This document shows positions 35,417 to 44,700 of a DNA stretch of 64,000 bases, in pieces (positions within the stretch are counted from its first letter, which is position 1; each line of letters starts with the position of its first letter). The stretch is from Streptomyces achromogenes (lineage in GTDB: Bacteria > Actinomycetota > Actinomycetes > Streptomycetales > Streptomycetaceae), in NCBI RefSeq assembly GCF_030816715.1, contig NZ_JAUSYH010000001.1, forward strand, positions 4,836,001 to 4,900,000. The letters are read 5' to 3'. Under the pieces are notes generated by a model. That model was not told where the DNA came from and ran no database searches. It saw nothing but the letters and a program-made list of their open reading frames with translations. Both the position numbers and the translations under genes were made by a program.

Positions 35417-36816
35417 TTACCGGATACGGCGACGGCGCTGAGTGCGAGCCGTGCGGCTGTCCCTGGTCTCAATTCTGGTCTCAATGGACGCTTCAGGACG
35501 GGGTTCCGGCTGACGCTCCGGGGCGGGTTCCGGGCGCGGCATGAACGTGTCGCCCATGCGGCGCATGGCGTCCTTCGACAGGTGCGACCGCCCCTTCACG
35601 TACCGGCGGGTCTGGCTGATCTGGGTGTGGCGCAGGATCTCCATGATCGTGGGCATGTCCACCCCGAGTTCGTTGAGGATCGTGCCAGCGGTGTGGCGGC
35701 TTCCGTCGTACAGGCGGCGGTCGTCGATCCCGGCTTCCGCCAACAGCTCCTTGAACTCTTCCCAGTCCTGACGGGGATCGAGGGGACGGCCGTCCGGGCG
35801 GGTGAAAACCAGCTTGTTTTCCTCCCACGCGTCGCCGGCTGTTTCGCGCGCCTCCTGCTGCTGTGCCTGGTGCTCGCGCAGGTAGGGGATGAACGGCGGT
35901 GGGATGGGCACGGCGTTCCGGCTCTTCTTGGTCTTGGGCCGGGTGAAGACCAGGCCGCCGCCCTTGCGGTCCGGGCATGCGCGGGCATGACTTGTGCAGC
36001 CCGTCAGGCACGGCTTCGGACAACCGCGCTTGTAGCTCCTGTGGGTCCGGCAGTCATCGGGGCATGGCTCGAACCCGTGGAACTTGGTACCGCAGGCCTG
36101 CGGGTCCTCGCAGCCGTGCCGCCATGTCAGGCGCTGAAGCTGCCACTCCGGGCGGAACTGCTCGTTGACGAAGTCGACGTACGGCCACCTCAGACCGAGG
36201 GTCTCGCCCTGCCGGAAACCCATGCCGACACCGACGCACCACCGCATGAACGTGGGGCGTTTTGCGGCGGCCTTCAGGAACGCCCTTGCCTCTTCCGTCG
36301 TGAACGGGTTCGCCTCCGTCTCGTCGACCGTGGGCGGGTCGACCAGGGTGGCCACGTTCTCCACAATGAGCCGCCGGCGGTGAGCGATTTTCAGGGCGCG
36401 GGACAGGATGCGGTGCACTTTCACCACGTGAGAGGGCGCGTGCCCCGCGTCCAGCATGACGCGGTACATCCGTTCCAGGTGTTCCGGTGAAGCTTGTCGA
36501 GCCTGTGCTTTCCGACGCCGGGAACGATGTCGTTCCTGGTCTTTGACCAGTAGTCATCCAAAGAGCGCGGCTTCAGCTTCAGGGATGCGATGTCGGTCAG
36601 GTAGATGGTCATCCACTGCTCTACGGTCGGCTTCCGACCTGCCTTGGGGGCGCGGGCCTTGTCCCGCAGATCCTCCAACTCACGGACCTTGCGCTTTACT
36701 TCGGTTTCTGTCCGGGCGCGGCGGTGGCGCCGGTCGTAACTGCCATCGTCCTTGACGCCCATGGTGACGCGGCCGTGCCACCAGCCGTCATTGCCTTCGT
36801 AGACGGTGGATTCCAT
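35417..36816 (-). pseudogene. int: Tyrosine integrase, split by a frameshift
   Basis: Integrase of the type found in Streptomyces integrative elements, about 466 residues if repaired. The N-terminal part (MESTVYEGNDGWWHG, then an SAM-like core-binding domain) is in one frame. The catalytic part (RQGETLGLRW, SRHTAGTI, LRHTQISQTRRYVK with the nucleophile Tyr) is in another. One base appears missing near 36490, within CTTCACCGG: inserting it joins LDKL to PEHLERMYR cleanly. A Cys-rich insert (CEDPQACG to ACPDRKGG) is typical of the group. Catalytic Arg, His and Tyr residues are all present, so loss of function rests on the frameshift alone. Start ATG at 36816. Confidence 0.8.
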
Positions 36817-36899
36817 GTTCGACTTCTTGGGGGGCTCATGCGCTCCTCTGTGCAACAGAGCGGCTCCGGGCAGGGTGCCCGGAGCCGAGCGGGGTGTGA

Positions 36900-37103
36900 T
36901 CAGGCTGCGACCGGCTCGAGGGCGTTGACGTACGCCTCCAGGTCGCTGCGGCGGATGCGGCGCGAACGACCGCGCTTGACGTAGATCAAGGCGCCTTCGG
37001 CCATGAATTCGTAGACGGTTGAGCGGCCGAAGCGGAGAACCTTCGCGGCTTCTTCCGGGGTGTAGAGCAACTGATCGGTGGGCGACTCGATGGCGGTAAT
37101 CAT
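36900..37103 (-). CDS. Excisionase-like helix-turn-helix protein
   Basis: 67 residues with the MerR/AlpA-type HTH of element-encoded excisionases: LLYTPEEAAKVLRFGRSTVYEFMAEG, then a basic wing (KRGRSRRI) and RRSDLEAYV. Given here in two parts, it is intact. The start has GGAGGTACGCGCCA before the ATG. It lies just upstream of the integrase, the usual xis-int order of Streptomyces elements, and would direct excision. Confidence 0.85.
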   Translation of the reverse strand: MITAIESPTDQLLYTPEEAAKVLRFGRSTVYEFMAEGALIYVKRGRSRRIRRSDLEAYVNALEPVAA

Positions 37104-37224
37104 TGGCGCGTACCTCCGTGGCGGGACGGCTCCGGGCCGGGACAGGGTTGGGGTGACACTGCTCTGAGTCGTGACTCACCGCGACTCAGAGCGTGGTGCT
37201 GGGGACGGGCTGAGTCGCGGTGAG

Positions 37225-38290
37225 TCACGACTCTGGCTGATGTGGTTCGGAGGGCTTGAGGGTGATGCCGGCGTAGATGGCCACCTGTCGGCCGTAGGCG
37301 TCCCGGGGGCGGGTGCGGTTGAGCTGGGGGACGATGGAGAGGAGGTTGCGGCCGAACACCTGCTTTGTGCCGGGCTTGACGTCGTTGTCCTCCGCCCAGT
37401 CCCGTCAGACGCTCCACAGCGTGTCTACGGGGATGGTGCATGTCGCGCCGGTGTTGCAGCGTTCGCGGATGAACGCGCTGGTGGGGGGAAGTGGTGTCGC
37501 GCATCGTGGTGACTGCTTCGCGGCTGGATTTCGGCTCGGTGATCCGTCCGGTGCGTTCCAGTCGGGCGAGTCCGTCGAGGGCCCAGTTGAGGATGCCGGG
37601 CATCTCTGCGGCGAGCTTGTCGGTGAGGGTGGTGTCTTCCTTGCCCAGCCACGACACGGTCATGTTGAGCAGGACGAACCGGCGGGCGATGACCCCGGAT
37701 GCGTCGTCGAAGTGCGGCAGTTCGTTGGAGAGAATCATGAGCCGGGTGGGCAGCTTGCCGGTCCACGGCTCGCGGTACTTGCGGTCGATGTCGATCGTGT
37801 CTTCACCGGAGATCGTCAGCAGCCGCTCGACCACCTGGCTGTTGTCGTTGCCGGAAAGGCGGGCGTCGGAGATGACCGCGAGCGGCTTGCCCAGCAAGGT
37901 GGACAGTCCGAAGTTCGTGCCGAGTCCGGCGAGGGTGGGACCGGCAAGGTTCTCCTTGCCGACCAGCTCTTTGAGGACGCGGGCGATGGTGCCTTTGCCG
38001 GATCGCGTCGGGCCGACCATGAGCAGGATCTTCTGTTGGTCCGTGCGGCCGGACAGGATGTAGCCGAACCATTCCTGGACTGCGTGGATGGCGTCGGGGT
38101 CGTCGGGCCAGAGCTGGGCCAGGAAGCGTTCCCATGTCGGTGTGGCGGCGGTGGGGTCGTAGGTGAAGGGGACGGATACGAGGTTGAAGAATCCGGGGCT
38201 GTGCGGCAGCAGCGCGCGGTCACGGATGCGGAGCAGACCGTTCTCACACGCCACGATCGGGCCGCCGTCCAAACTCGTCAAGACCGTCAT
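37225..38290 (-). pseudogene. D5-type primase/helicase fragment (frameshift plus nonsense)
   Basis: Superfamily 3 helicase of the phage/plasmid D5 class, used for replication of mobile elements. The fragment opens inside the protein (PIVACENGLLRI), continues with VPFTYDP, P-loop VGPTRSGKGT and ILSNELPHF, and reaches MRDTT. There a C-run at about 37484-37489 carries one extra C. In the shifted frame it continues as TSAFIRERCN to LWSV, meets TGA where WRDWAED expects Trp (about 37406), and ends KPSEPHQPES at 37225. The primase N-terminus is missing: the homology stops abruptly near 38290, where an unrelated plus-strand fragment begins. The gene is certainly inactive. Confidence 0.85.
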
Positions 38291-38603
38291 CGCGGCGGAA
38301 TCGATGAGCGAGGTCACGGGGCAGAAGTTCGCCGTCCCCGAGAACCTGCACCCGAAGGCCGTCCAGCGGGCTGTGCCTACGGGCGAGAGGATCAAGGGCC
38401 GAGGTTTCGCCAAGGCTTTCGGGGTGGTGGGTGGTGGCGCCAGCATCGCGCAGTTCCCGGTGGACACGTACAACTACGGGTACGAGGAAGCGACGAAACA
38501 GCTCAGCGAATCCCTGACGGACCCGCTGGACGTGGTCCCCGACGGTCAGGGAGCGGGGTGCGTCTTCTTCGGTGACTGCTATGTGGTGAGCCCAATGGCC
38601 TGA
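38277..38603 (+). pseudogene. Orphan C-terminal fragment, possibly of a polymorphic toxin
   Basis: About 105 codons without a credible start. They read TVIAAESMSEVTGQKF, then AFGVVGGGASIAQFPVDTYN and end FGDCYVVSPMA. The hydrophobic Gly/Ala stretch, the following YNYGYEEA helix and the terminal position resemble tails of secreted effector proteins. The fragment is followed by a very strong hairpin and then an immunity-like gene. It begins exactly where the decayed helicase on the other strand ends, so it was probably delivered by recombination. Toxin identity is inference; I recognise no catalytic motif. Confidence 0.4.
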
Positions 38604-38625
38604 CTCCACCAGACCGCCTGCCGCA

Positions 38626-38664
38626 GACGCCACCGGCCGGGATGACTTCCCGGCCGGTGGCGTC
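38626..38664 (+). terminator. Perfect 17-bp hairpin after the orphan fragment
   Basis: Arms 38626-38642 and 38648-38664 are perfectly complementary, with a TGACT loop, followed by ATATTATT. It is among the longest perfect stems in the window. Confidence 0.85.
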
Positions 38665-38697
38665 ATATTATTCAACGTCATACGAAGGAGTGTGGAC

Positions 38698-39168
38698 GTG
38701 CAAGGAATATCCTCCGACGATCTGGTTACGCAGCTTCTGCGACTACTCCCGGAAGTTAATCCGTATTTCGAAGTGGCGGCCAAGCGTCACGATCTCAGTG
38801 CGTCGCAGGTCACCCACTGGGAGCAGGTGAACACTTCTCCGGGGACGCTTTTGTCTGAAGTGCTTGCATACCCTCTTTTTAAGCCTATGATGAGATCTCC
38901 GAAAATCGACGCGAACGTGGAGGATTTTCTGAAGCGTTGTTTTGAATTCATCGAGGCGCTTGAGGACGACCCCACAGGTCGACTGGTGGATACAGCCTAC
39001 TTCACCTTCATTGAATTCCTCTTGGAAAGTGATGAAGTGCTCGACCGTGCCTTCCGGTTCGCCTGGCCCAAGACCCGGGCGGAGATCCTGGCCATGCTGA
39101 GAGGCTGGAACGTCCCCGTGGACCCGTCCTGGGAGGACCCTTCACGTGAGGCTTCTCCTCGATCGTAA
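38698..39168 (+). CDS. Immunity-like helical protein, AT-rich
   Basis: 156-residue acidic, all-helical protein. It starts MQGISSDDLVTQLL, with VEDFLKRCFEFIEALEDDP and VDTAYFTFIEFLLES in the middle. This alternation of short amphipathic helices around a small FIEAL core resembles immunity proteins encoded after polymorphic-toxin tips. I can only call it a resemblance. Codon use is clearly AT-richer than in all neighbours (for example ATT, AAA, TTT codons), a sign of recent transfer. The GTG at 38698 is chosen for AAGGAG seven bases upstream; the GTG at 38692 is too close. Its 3' end overlaps the antisense remnant that follows. Confidence 0.6.
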   Translation: MQGISSDDLVTQLLRLLPEVNPYFEVAAKRHDLSASQVTHWEQVNTSPGTLLSEVLAYPLFKPMMRSPKIDANVEDFLKRCFEFIEALEDDPTGRLVDTAYFTFIEFLLESDEVLDRAFRFAWPKTRAEILAMLRGWNVPVDPSWEDPSREASPRS

Positions 39169-39339
39169 GCGCCTTGAACGCGTTGGTGGGGTCGTTGATG
39201 GCAGCCATGAGTGCGGGCGACGTCCTGCTCGACACGGGCCTGCATTCTGCGTCGGGATCGAGGGCTTCGGGCTGGGGAAGCAGAGAAGCCAGGTGCTTGG
39301 TGACGCCGCGGGAGTAACACTTGTTGCTGTTTTCGCCAT
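39150..39339 (-). pseudogene. Frameshifted remnant of a mobile-element gene
   Basis: A good start (AAGGAGCAAGACC, then ATG at 39339, MAKTATS) opens a frame that soon becomes meaningless. A shifted frame reads RGVTKHLASLLPQPEALD, then ALMAAINDPTNAFKALTIEEKPHV. The two together look like the N-terminus of an element protein truncated near 39150. Family not recognised. Confidence 0.45.
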
Positions 39340-39750
39340 GGTCTTGCTCCTTCGATGCAGAAGTTGGGTCCAGACCTCGAGCCCTTGACGTAGCCACCGG
39401 CCGAGGGCGTTCTGCTTTCAGTGGTAGTCGCCCTGGCGAGGCGGAACAGGCGTCCTTCTCCGTTCGGGGGACGCTGCCCCCGAGACCGATTACAGCCCTG
39501 CCATGAAGCGCGTAAAATGCGCCTTTTTGGGGATCTTGGGCGACTGCTGGGCCGTGACGAGAGCCGCGGTATCGACGTCGGCCGTGCGGCCTCAGGCTCG
39601 GGGCGCAGGCCAAGCCGTCCTCGGATTCGGAGGCCCTGACTTCGAAAGCAGCGGACTCCCGCCCCACCGCCTGACCGGCGCGGCCTGCCAAGGTGGGCCG
39701 CGCACCGCGCCACCCGCACCGAGCACGGACTGCACCGCAGGAGGAACTTC
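39340..39750. other. Decayed region without a supported gene
   Basis: Short open stretches on both strands but no ribosome binding site or recognisable motif. It probably represents scrambled element sequence between the integrative remnant and the Rhs locus. The right end holds the ribosome binding site GCAGGAGGAACTTC of the next gene. Confidence 0.4.
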
Positions 39751-40467
39751 ATGGGCAAACAGTGCATCACCGTCTGTCTGCCGCCCGTCGGCCCCGACGG
39801 GCTCAGGCAGGCGGTCGGGCAGGCCATGGACCCCTTCTGGTACGACCGTGAGGACCGTCCCCATCCGGACTGGGTGGGGGAGTGGAGCTACTGGTTCGTC
39901 TCAGGGGCGGGCTGTCTCTTCGACGTGCTGCCCGGCCACGAGGATGACCCCCGGCTCGTGCGCTACGACGACTGGATCAAACCCCCGGAGGATCTGCCGC
40001 CCTCCTGCTGCCACGGCGGCCCGCGCGGCATCCTCGACCTCGACACGCCCCGCGCCGCCGAGGCCCGCCGGGCCGGCGACACCTGGACCGCGTACCAGGC
40101 CTTCTCCGACCGCTACCCGCCGGCGCTTCCCTTCCGCCACTTCGCCGAGCGGGCCAGGACACTGGACCCCGAACAGGCCAGGGAGGCGGCCGTGACAGCC
40201 TTCCGGGAACAGCCCCTCATCCGGGCCATCGAGTCCGACCTCGCGCTGGAGGAGCGGTTCGGCTCCGACCCCGCCTACCACTTCGACGAGGACCTCGAGA
40301 CGTACGTGACCCGCCACGTGGTCGCCGTGTTGCCCACCCCCGCGCTGCTCACCCTCGACGGGCGGTGGATCGAGGGCGGCGGCCTTGAGTACGAGCAGGC
40401 GTTCAACGCCTACCTGGACGGCCTGCCCGCCGACGCCATGGTCGTGCGGGTGCTCTACCACTCGTGA
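39751..40467 (+). CDS. Hypothetical protein next to the Rhs locus
   Basis: 238 residues, acidic, starting MGKQCITVCLPPVG, with a near N-terminal PFWYDRED and a long middle helix region. It ends in a conserved-looking block (PTPALLTLDGRWIEGG, then FNAYLDGLPADAMVV). The ribosome binding site is excellent and codon use is normal for the genome, so it is a real gene. No signal peptide, no membrane helix, no enzymatic motif. It converges on the Rhs operon. A role related to toxin defence is possible from location only. Confidence 0.75.
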   Translation: MGKQCITVCLPPVGPDGLRQAVGQAMDPFWYDREDRPHPDWVGEWSYWFVSGAGCLFDVLPGHEDDPRLVRYDDWIKPPEDLPPSCCHGGPRGILDLDTPRAAEARRAGDTWTAYQAFSDRYPPALPFRHFAERARTLDPEQAREAAVTAFREQPLIRAIESDLALEERFGSDPAYHFDEDLETYVTRHVVAVLPTPALLTLDGRWIEGGGLEYEQAFNAYLDGLPADAMVVRVLYHS

Positions 40468-40639
40468 CTGGGCAGAGGTATCGGCGGTATGGCGTGGGTC
40501 GGCATAGCCGGTTTGCGAGTGGGCGGTCTGTGGGGTGATGTCCGTGTCCGGCTGAACGTTGCTGATGTTGCGTGACCCCTGGACGAAAGCCGCAGCGTGG
40601 TCGCACTGGTCGAGGTCCGCACAGTCGCCCACCGACCGT

Positions 40640-40967
40640 GGGGGGCGTCGACGTACGTGTCCCACTCGGGGCCGAAGGAGAGCAGGTCCGCGGCCGCCTC
40701 GCGGAGCAGTCGTGGGTCGTCGGGGCCTTGCCAGGCAGGCCGGCCGGTAGGCGAGGTTGCGGGCCCAGGGCGGGAGGGCCGTCCAGTCCTCGGCGAGGAC
40801 GTCCCGGAGCATGGCTTGGTCTCGTCGGCCGTCGCGAAGGTGAGCTTCTCGACGAAGTCCCGCGTCGCCTCGCCGACCTGGCGGCCGTCGGCGCCGTCGA
40901 AGGTCCGGCCGAGCCTCCTGGCCGCGGGGGTCGGGTCGGACGGCGGGTGCGGATCGGCGGGGGTCAT
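40640..40967 (-). pseudogene. Second gene after the Rhs immunity candidate, frameshifted
   Basis: Starts at an ATG overlapping the upstream stop codon (ATGA) and reads MTPADPHPPSD, then VGEATRDFVEKLTFATADETKP. A frame change there leads to MLRDVLAEDWTALPPWARNLAY. A second change near 40700 leads to PDDPRLLREAAADLLSFGPEWDTYV. The three frames join into one coherent helical protein of about 115 residues. At least two indels destroyed it. Function unknown; possibly an extra immunity gene. Confidence 0.55.
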
Positions 40968-41722
40968 CCGGTCGCGTAGTCCTCGACCAGGTCGGAGACG
41001 AAGGCCAGCAGGGCGTCGACGCGGTGCCGGTCCTCGCGCCGCTCGCGCAGGGACCGTTCCAGGGCCCGGAGCCGGTCCAGGGCGGCCGGGACCCGGTCCC
41101 GCACCTCGTCGAGGAGTTCCGTGGTGATGAGGTCCAGGCACTCGGTGAGCAGGAGCCGGGTGGCCGGTGCGGGGGGAGCCGGGTCGGGGGCGGCGAAGCC
41201 GGTGGTCAGGTAGCGGGCGGGGTCGGTCAGGCTCCAGCCGACGACGGCGCCGTGCTGGACGAGGAGCGCCACGTCGGGGGCGATGCCGATCCGGGCGTCC
41301 AGCGGCTCGTCCAGGACGTCGAGGTCGCGCAGACAGGTGAGCGCGGTGTCGCCGGGGGCGCGGCAGAGCTCCGAGGTCACCGCCAGGTGGAAGTCCCGGG
41401 CCTCGTCCGCGCGAAGGCCGCCCAGGCGGACGGGGGGTGCGGCGGGAAGGCGGGCGCAGTCCTCGGGGGCGGCGGCCTCGCCGGCGATCTGGAACTCGGC
41501 GCCGACCAGTTCCAAGCCCGCCTTGTCGAAGTGGAGCTCGTCGGGCGTGTCCCACAGCCACGGCCGGCTGCCGAAGGCGGCCAGGAGGAACCGCCCGCGC
41601 TCCTCGACGTCCGCGTACGCCGCGACCCGCACCCGGAAGTCCCGGAAGTCGAAACGCGGGCTGACGGCGAGCGGATCGTCCGTCACCGTCGCGGTCCAGT
41701 CGTCGTCGATGGTGATCCTCAT
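40964..41722 (-). CDS. Candidate immunity protein of the Rhs toxin
   Basis: 252-residue cytoplasmic protein, acidic, starting MRITIDDDWTATVTDD. It has a beta-rich first half (FRDFRVRVAAYAD, FLLAAFGSRPWLWD) and a long C-terminal helical region with LLTECLDLITTELLDEVRDR. No signal peptide. The ATG at 41722 lies 14 bases after the Rhs stop, with AAGGTGG eight bases upstream; the GTG at 41734 is an alternative. The gene directly after a polymorphic toxin tip is normally the immunity gene, which is the reason for this call. I recognise no family. Confidence 0.6.
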   Translation of the reverse strand: MRITIDDDWTATVTDDPLAVSPRFDFRDFRVRVAAYADVEERGRFLLAAFGSRPWLWDTPDELHFDKAGLELVGAEFQIAGEAAAPEDCARLPAAPPVRLGGLRADEARDFHLAVTSELCRAPGDTALTCLRDLDVLDEPLDARIGIAPDVALLVQHGAVVGWSLTDPARYLTTGFAAPDPAPPAPATRLLLTECLDLITTELLDEVRDRVPAALDRLRALERSLRERREDRHRVDALLAFVSDLVEDYATG

Positions 41723-41735
41723 GGTGCGCGCCACC

Positions 41736-44700
41736 TTATTTGACCTGCTCTGCGGGAGGCATGAAGCCGTTCTTGGCCGGGATCCTGCCCTCCACCACGT
41801 CCGCGTGCGTGATCGGCCCGCCGGGATCGCTGGGCAGGCCGCCCAGCGCCTCGGCCCCGGAGGGACCCTTGATGCCGGACGACCCGTACGCCGTGATGAC
41901 GTTGCCGGCGCCGGTGCGGTCGGCCCGGACCACCACGATGTCGTCGCCCTGGCGGAAGATCAGGTTTCCGCTGCCCGCGGTCGAGTGGTACACGGCGTCC
42001 GGATTCTTGAGGATGTCCGTGACCATTTCCTCGGTGAAGCCGTGGTCGTCCGCGTGGTAGTTGCCGGCCTTCTTCATCTTGCCGTCCTGCGCCCTGGCGA
42101 TGACGTCGTCCATCGCCTTGAGGGCGTCGTCCCTGGCCTTCTGGGCCTTCTCCTCCTTCGTGTACTTGGGCATGAGGCCCAGCGGGTCGGATCCGCTGAG
42201 CGGGTTGTCCACGTATGCCATGGGGTTGGGGGCGGGAGCGAGGCCGAGGGGGTCGGGGGAGGTGTAGCGGCCGGTCTCGGGGTCGTAGTGGCGGAAGTAG
42301 TTGTAGTGCAGGCCGGTCTCGGGGTCGTAGTACTGGCCGGGGAAGCGCAGCGGGGTGTAGGCGCTGCTGTCCCGGGCCCAGGCGGTGGCGCCCCAGAGTG
42401 TGCTGCGGCTGTGCCAGGCGATGTCGCCGGACTCGTCGATGAGTTCGGTGGGGGTGCCGACGACGTCGGTGGCGATGGCGAAGAACCGGCGGTCGATCTC
42501 CTCCTGGCGGGCGTCGGCGGTGAGGATGCGCTCGGTCTGGGCGAGGGGCGTGCCGGCGCGGTGGTCCCAGGTGAGGGCGACCGTGTGCGGGACGTCCGGC
42601 TGGTGGCCGGTCTGTTCGCACAGGGTAAGGCCGTCCCAGGTGAAGCGGGTCTCCTCGACCACGCGCTCGCCGCGTTCAGCGCGTTCGCCGCTCTCGCCGC
42701 CCGGGGCGCAGGCGCTCTCGCCGCTCTCGGCGGCGGACGCCATGCGCTGTTTCGCGGTGCGGCGGCCCAGCGGGTCGTAGCGGTACCGCCACCGGGTCCC
42801 GTCGGGGGTGGTGACGGAGGTGAGGCGGTTCTCCGTGTCCCACTCGTAGCGCCAGGTGTCGGGCTTGCGGGAGAGTCGCTTCTTCTGCCGCAGGACGACC
42901 CGGCCGAGGGCGTCGTGTTCGAAGCGGACGTCTCCGGCGCGGGTGACACGGGTGCCGGTGTAGGAACGCGCCCCGGTGGCCTCGCTGCCGGGATGGCGGG
43001 ACGGCCAGGACGCCGAGGTCTGGTTGCCGGCGTCGTCGTAGGCGTACCGCTCCGTCCAGTCCTGGGCGTGGACGGCGGTGACCCGGCCCGTCGGGTCCAG
43101 GTCGAAGGTGCGCGTGCCGGACCGGCGGTCCGCGACGGAGAGCAGGTGGCCGTCGGCGCGGTAGGCGTAGACGCGGCTGTTGACGGCCCGGGCGCCGGCG
43201 GTGACGTGCTGCGCGGCGAGCCGTCCGGCCTCGTCCCAGGTGGACGACACGGTGATCGCGTCGCCGAAGACGCGGGCGAGTTCCCGGCCGACGGCGTCGT
43301 GGGTGAAGCCGATCCGGTGAGCGCCGGCGGCCAGGTGCTCGAGTCGTCCGTCGCGGCCGTAGGCGTACGAGGTGACGTGGCCGGTGGGTGTGGTGCGCCG
43401 CGTGCGGCGGCCGAGGGCGTCGTAGGCGTAGGAGACGGGACGGCCGTCCACCAGCTCGGTCTTGACCTTGCCCCGCCGGTCGTACTGGTAGCGCAGCTCA
43501 CCGTCCGGGCCGGCCGCCTCCAGCAGGCGCCCTGCCCGGTCGTGGACGTAGGTGGTCACGCGTCCGTCGACGTCCTTGCGGACCACACGGCCCAGCTGGT
43601 CGCGCTCGAAGGAGACGGTCCCGCCGAGCGCGTCGACACGGGCGGCGAGCCGGCCCGCGGCGTCCACCCGGTAGGTGAGGGTGCGGCCGTCGAAGTCGGT
43701 CTCGGAGCGGACGTCGCCGGCCGCGTCGTACGTGTAGGTCCAGCTCAGCCCCTGTGGGTTGGTGACGCGGGTGAGGCGCAGCTCGGCGTCGTGCTCGAAC
43801 TCGTAGCGGGCGCCGTCGGGCAGGATCCGGGCGACCGGGAGGTCGAAGTGGGTGTACTCGTAGCGTGAGACGCCGCCGGCGGCGTCGGTGTGGGCGAGCA
43901 GGTTGCCCTCGCCGTCGTACGTCCACGACTCCGCCGCGCCGTCGGGTCCGGTGCGCCGGGCGAGCTGCCCGTCTGGGTGCCACTGGAGCCGGGTGACGGC
44001 GCCCGTCGGGTCGGTGACGCGGACCGGCCTGCCGAGGGCGTCCCGCTCCGTGCGGGTCACGGCGCCGTCGGGAGCGGTCACCTCCAGGGGCAGCCCGGCC
44101 GCGTCGCACACCACGCGGGTCGTCGCGCCGAGGGCGTCGGTGACCGAGGTGAGCCGGCCGGCGTCGTCGTAGGTGTGGCGGGTGGTGGCGCCGGCCTGGT
44201 CGGTGACCGCCGTGCGGTTGCCGCGTTCGTCGAACTCGTGGACCACGCGGGCGCCGTCCGGTCCGACGACCTCGACGGGCAGGCCGAACGGGCCGCGCAC
44301 GGTGCGCAGTTCGCTGCCGTCGGGGCGGGCGGCGGAGACGACCCGGCCGGCCTCGTCGTAGGAGAAGGCGGTGGTGAGGCCCAGCGGGTCGGTGCGGGTC
44401 AGCAGGTTGCCGCGGGCGTCGTAGGTGAACCGGGTGGTGTGGCCGAGCGGGTCGGTGACGGCCAGCAGCCGGCAGCCGGGGCCGAACAGGTGGCGGGTCG
44501 CGTGCCCGTCGGCGGTGGTCAGCGTGGTGGTGTGGTGGCCGGTCCCGGGGTCGGGTTCGGTGTAGGCCAGGCTGATCTGGACATGCCCGGCCTCGCCGCC
44601 CTCCGCCACGACGCGGTCGCGGTCGTCGTAGACGTAGTCGTAGCGGTGTCCGCCCGAGTCGATCCAGGCGATGACGCGGCGACGGTCGTCGTAGACGAAC

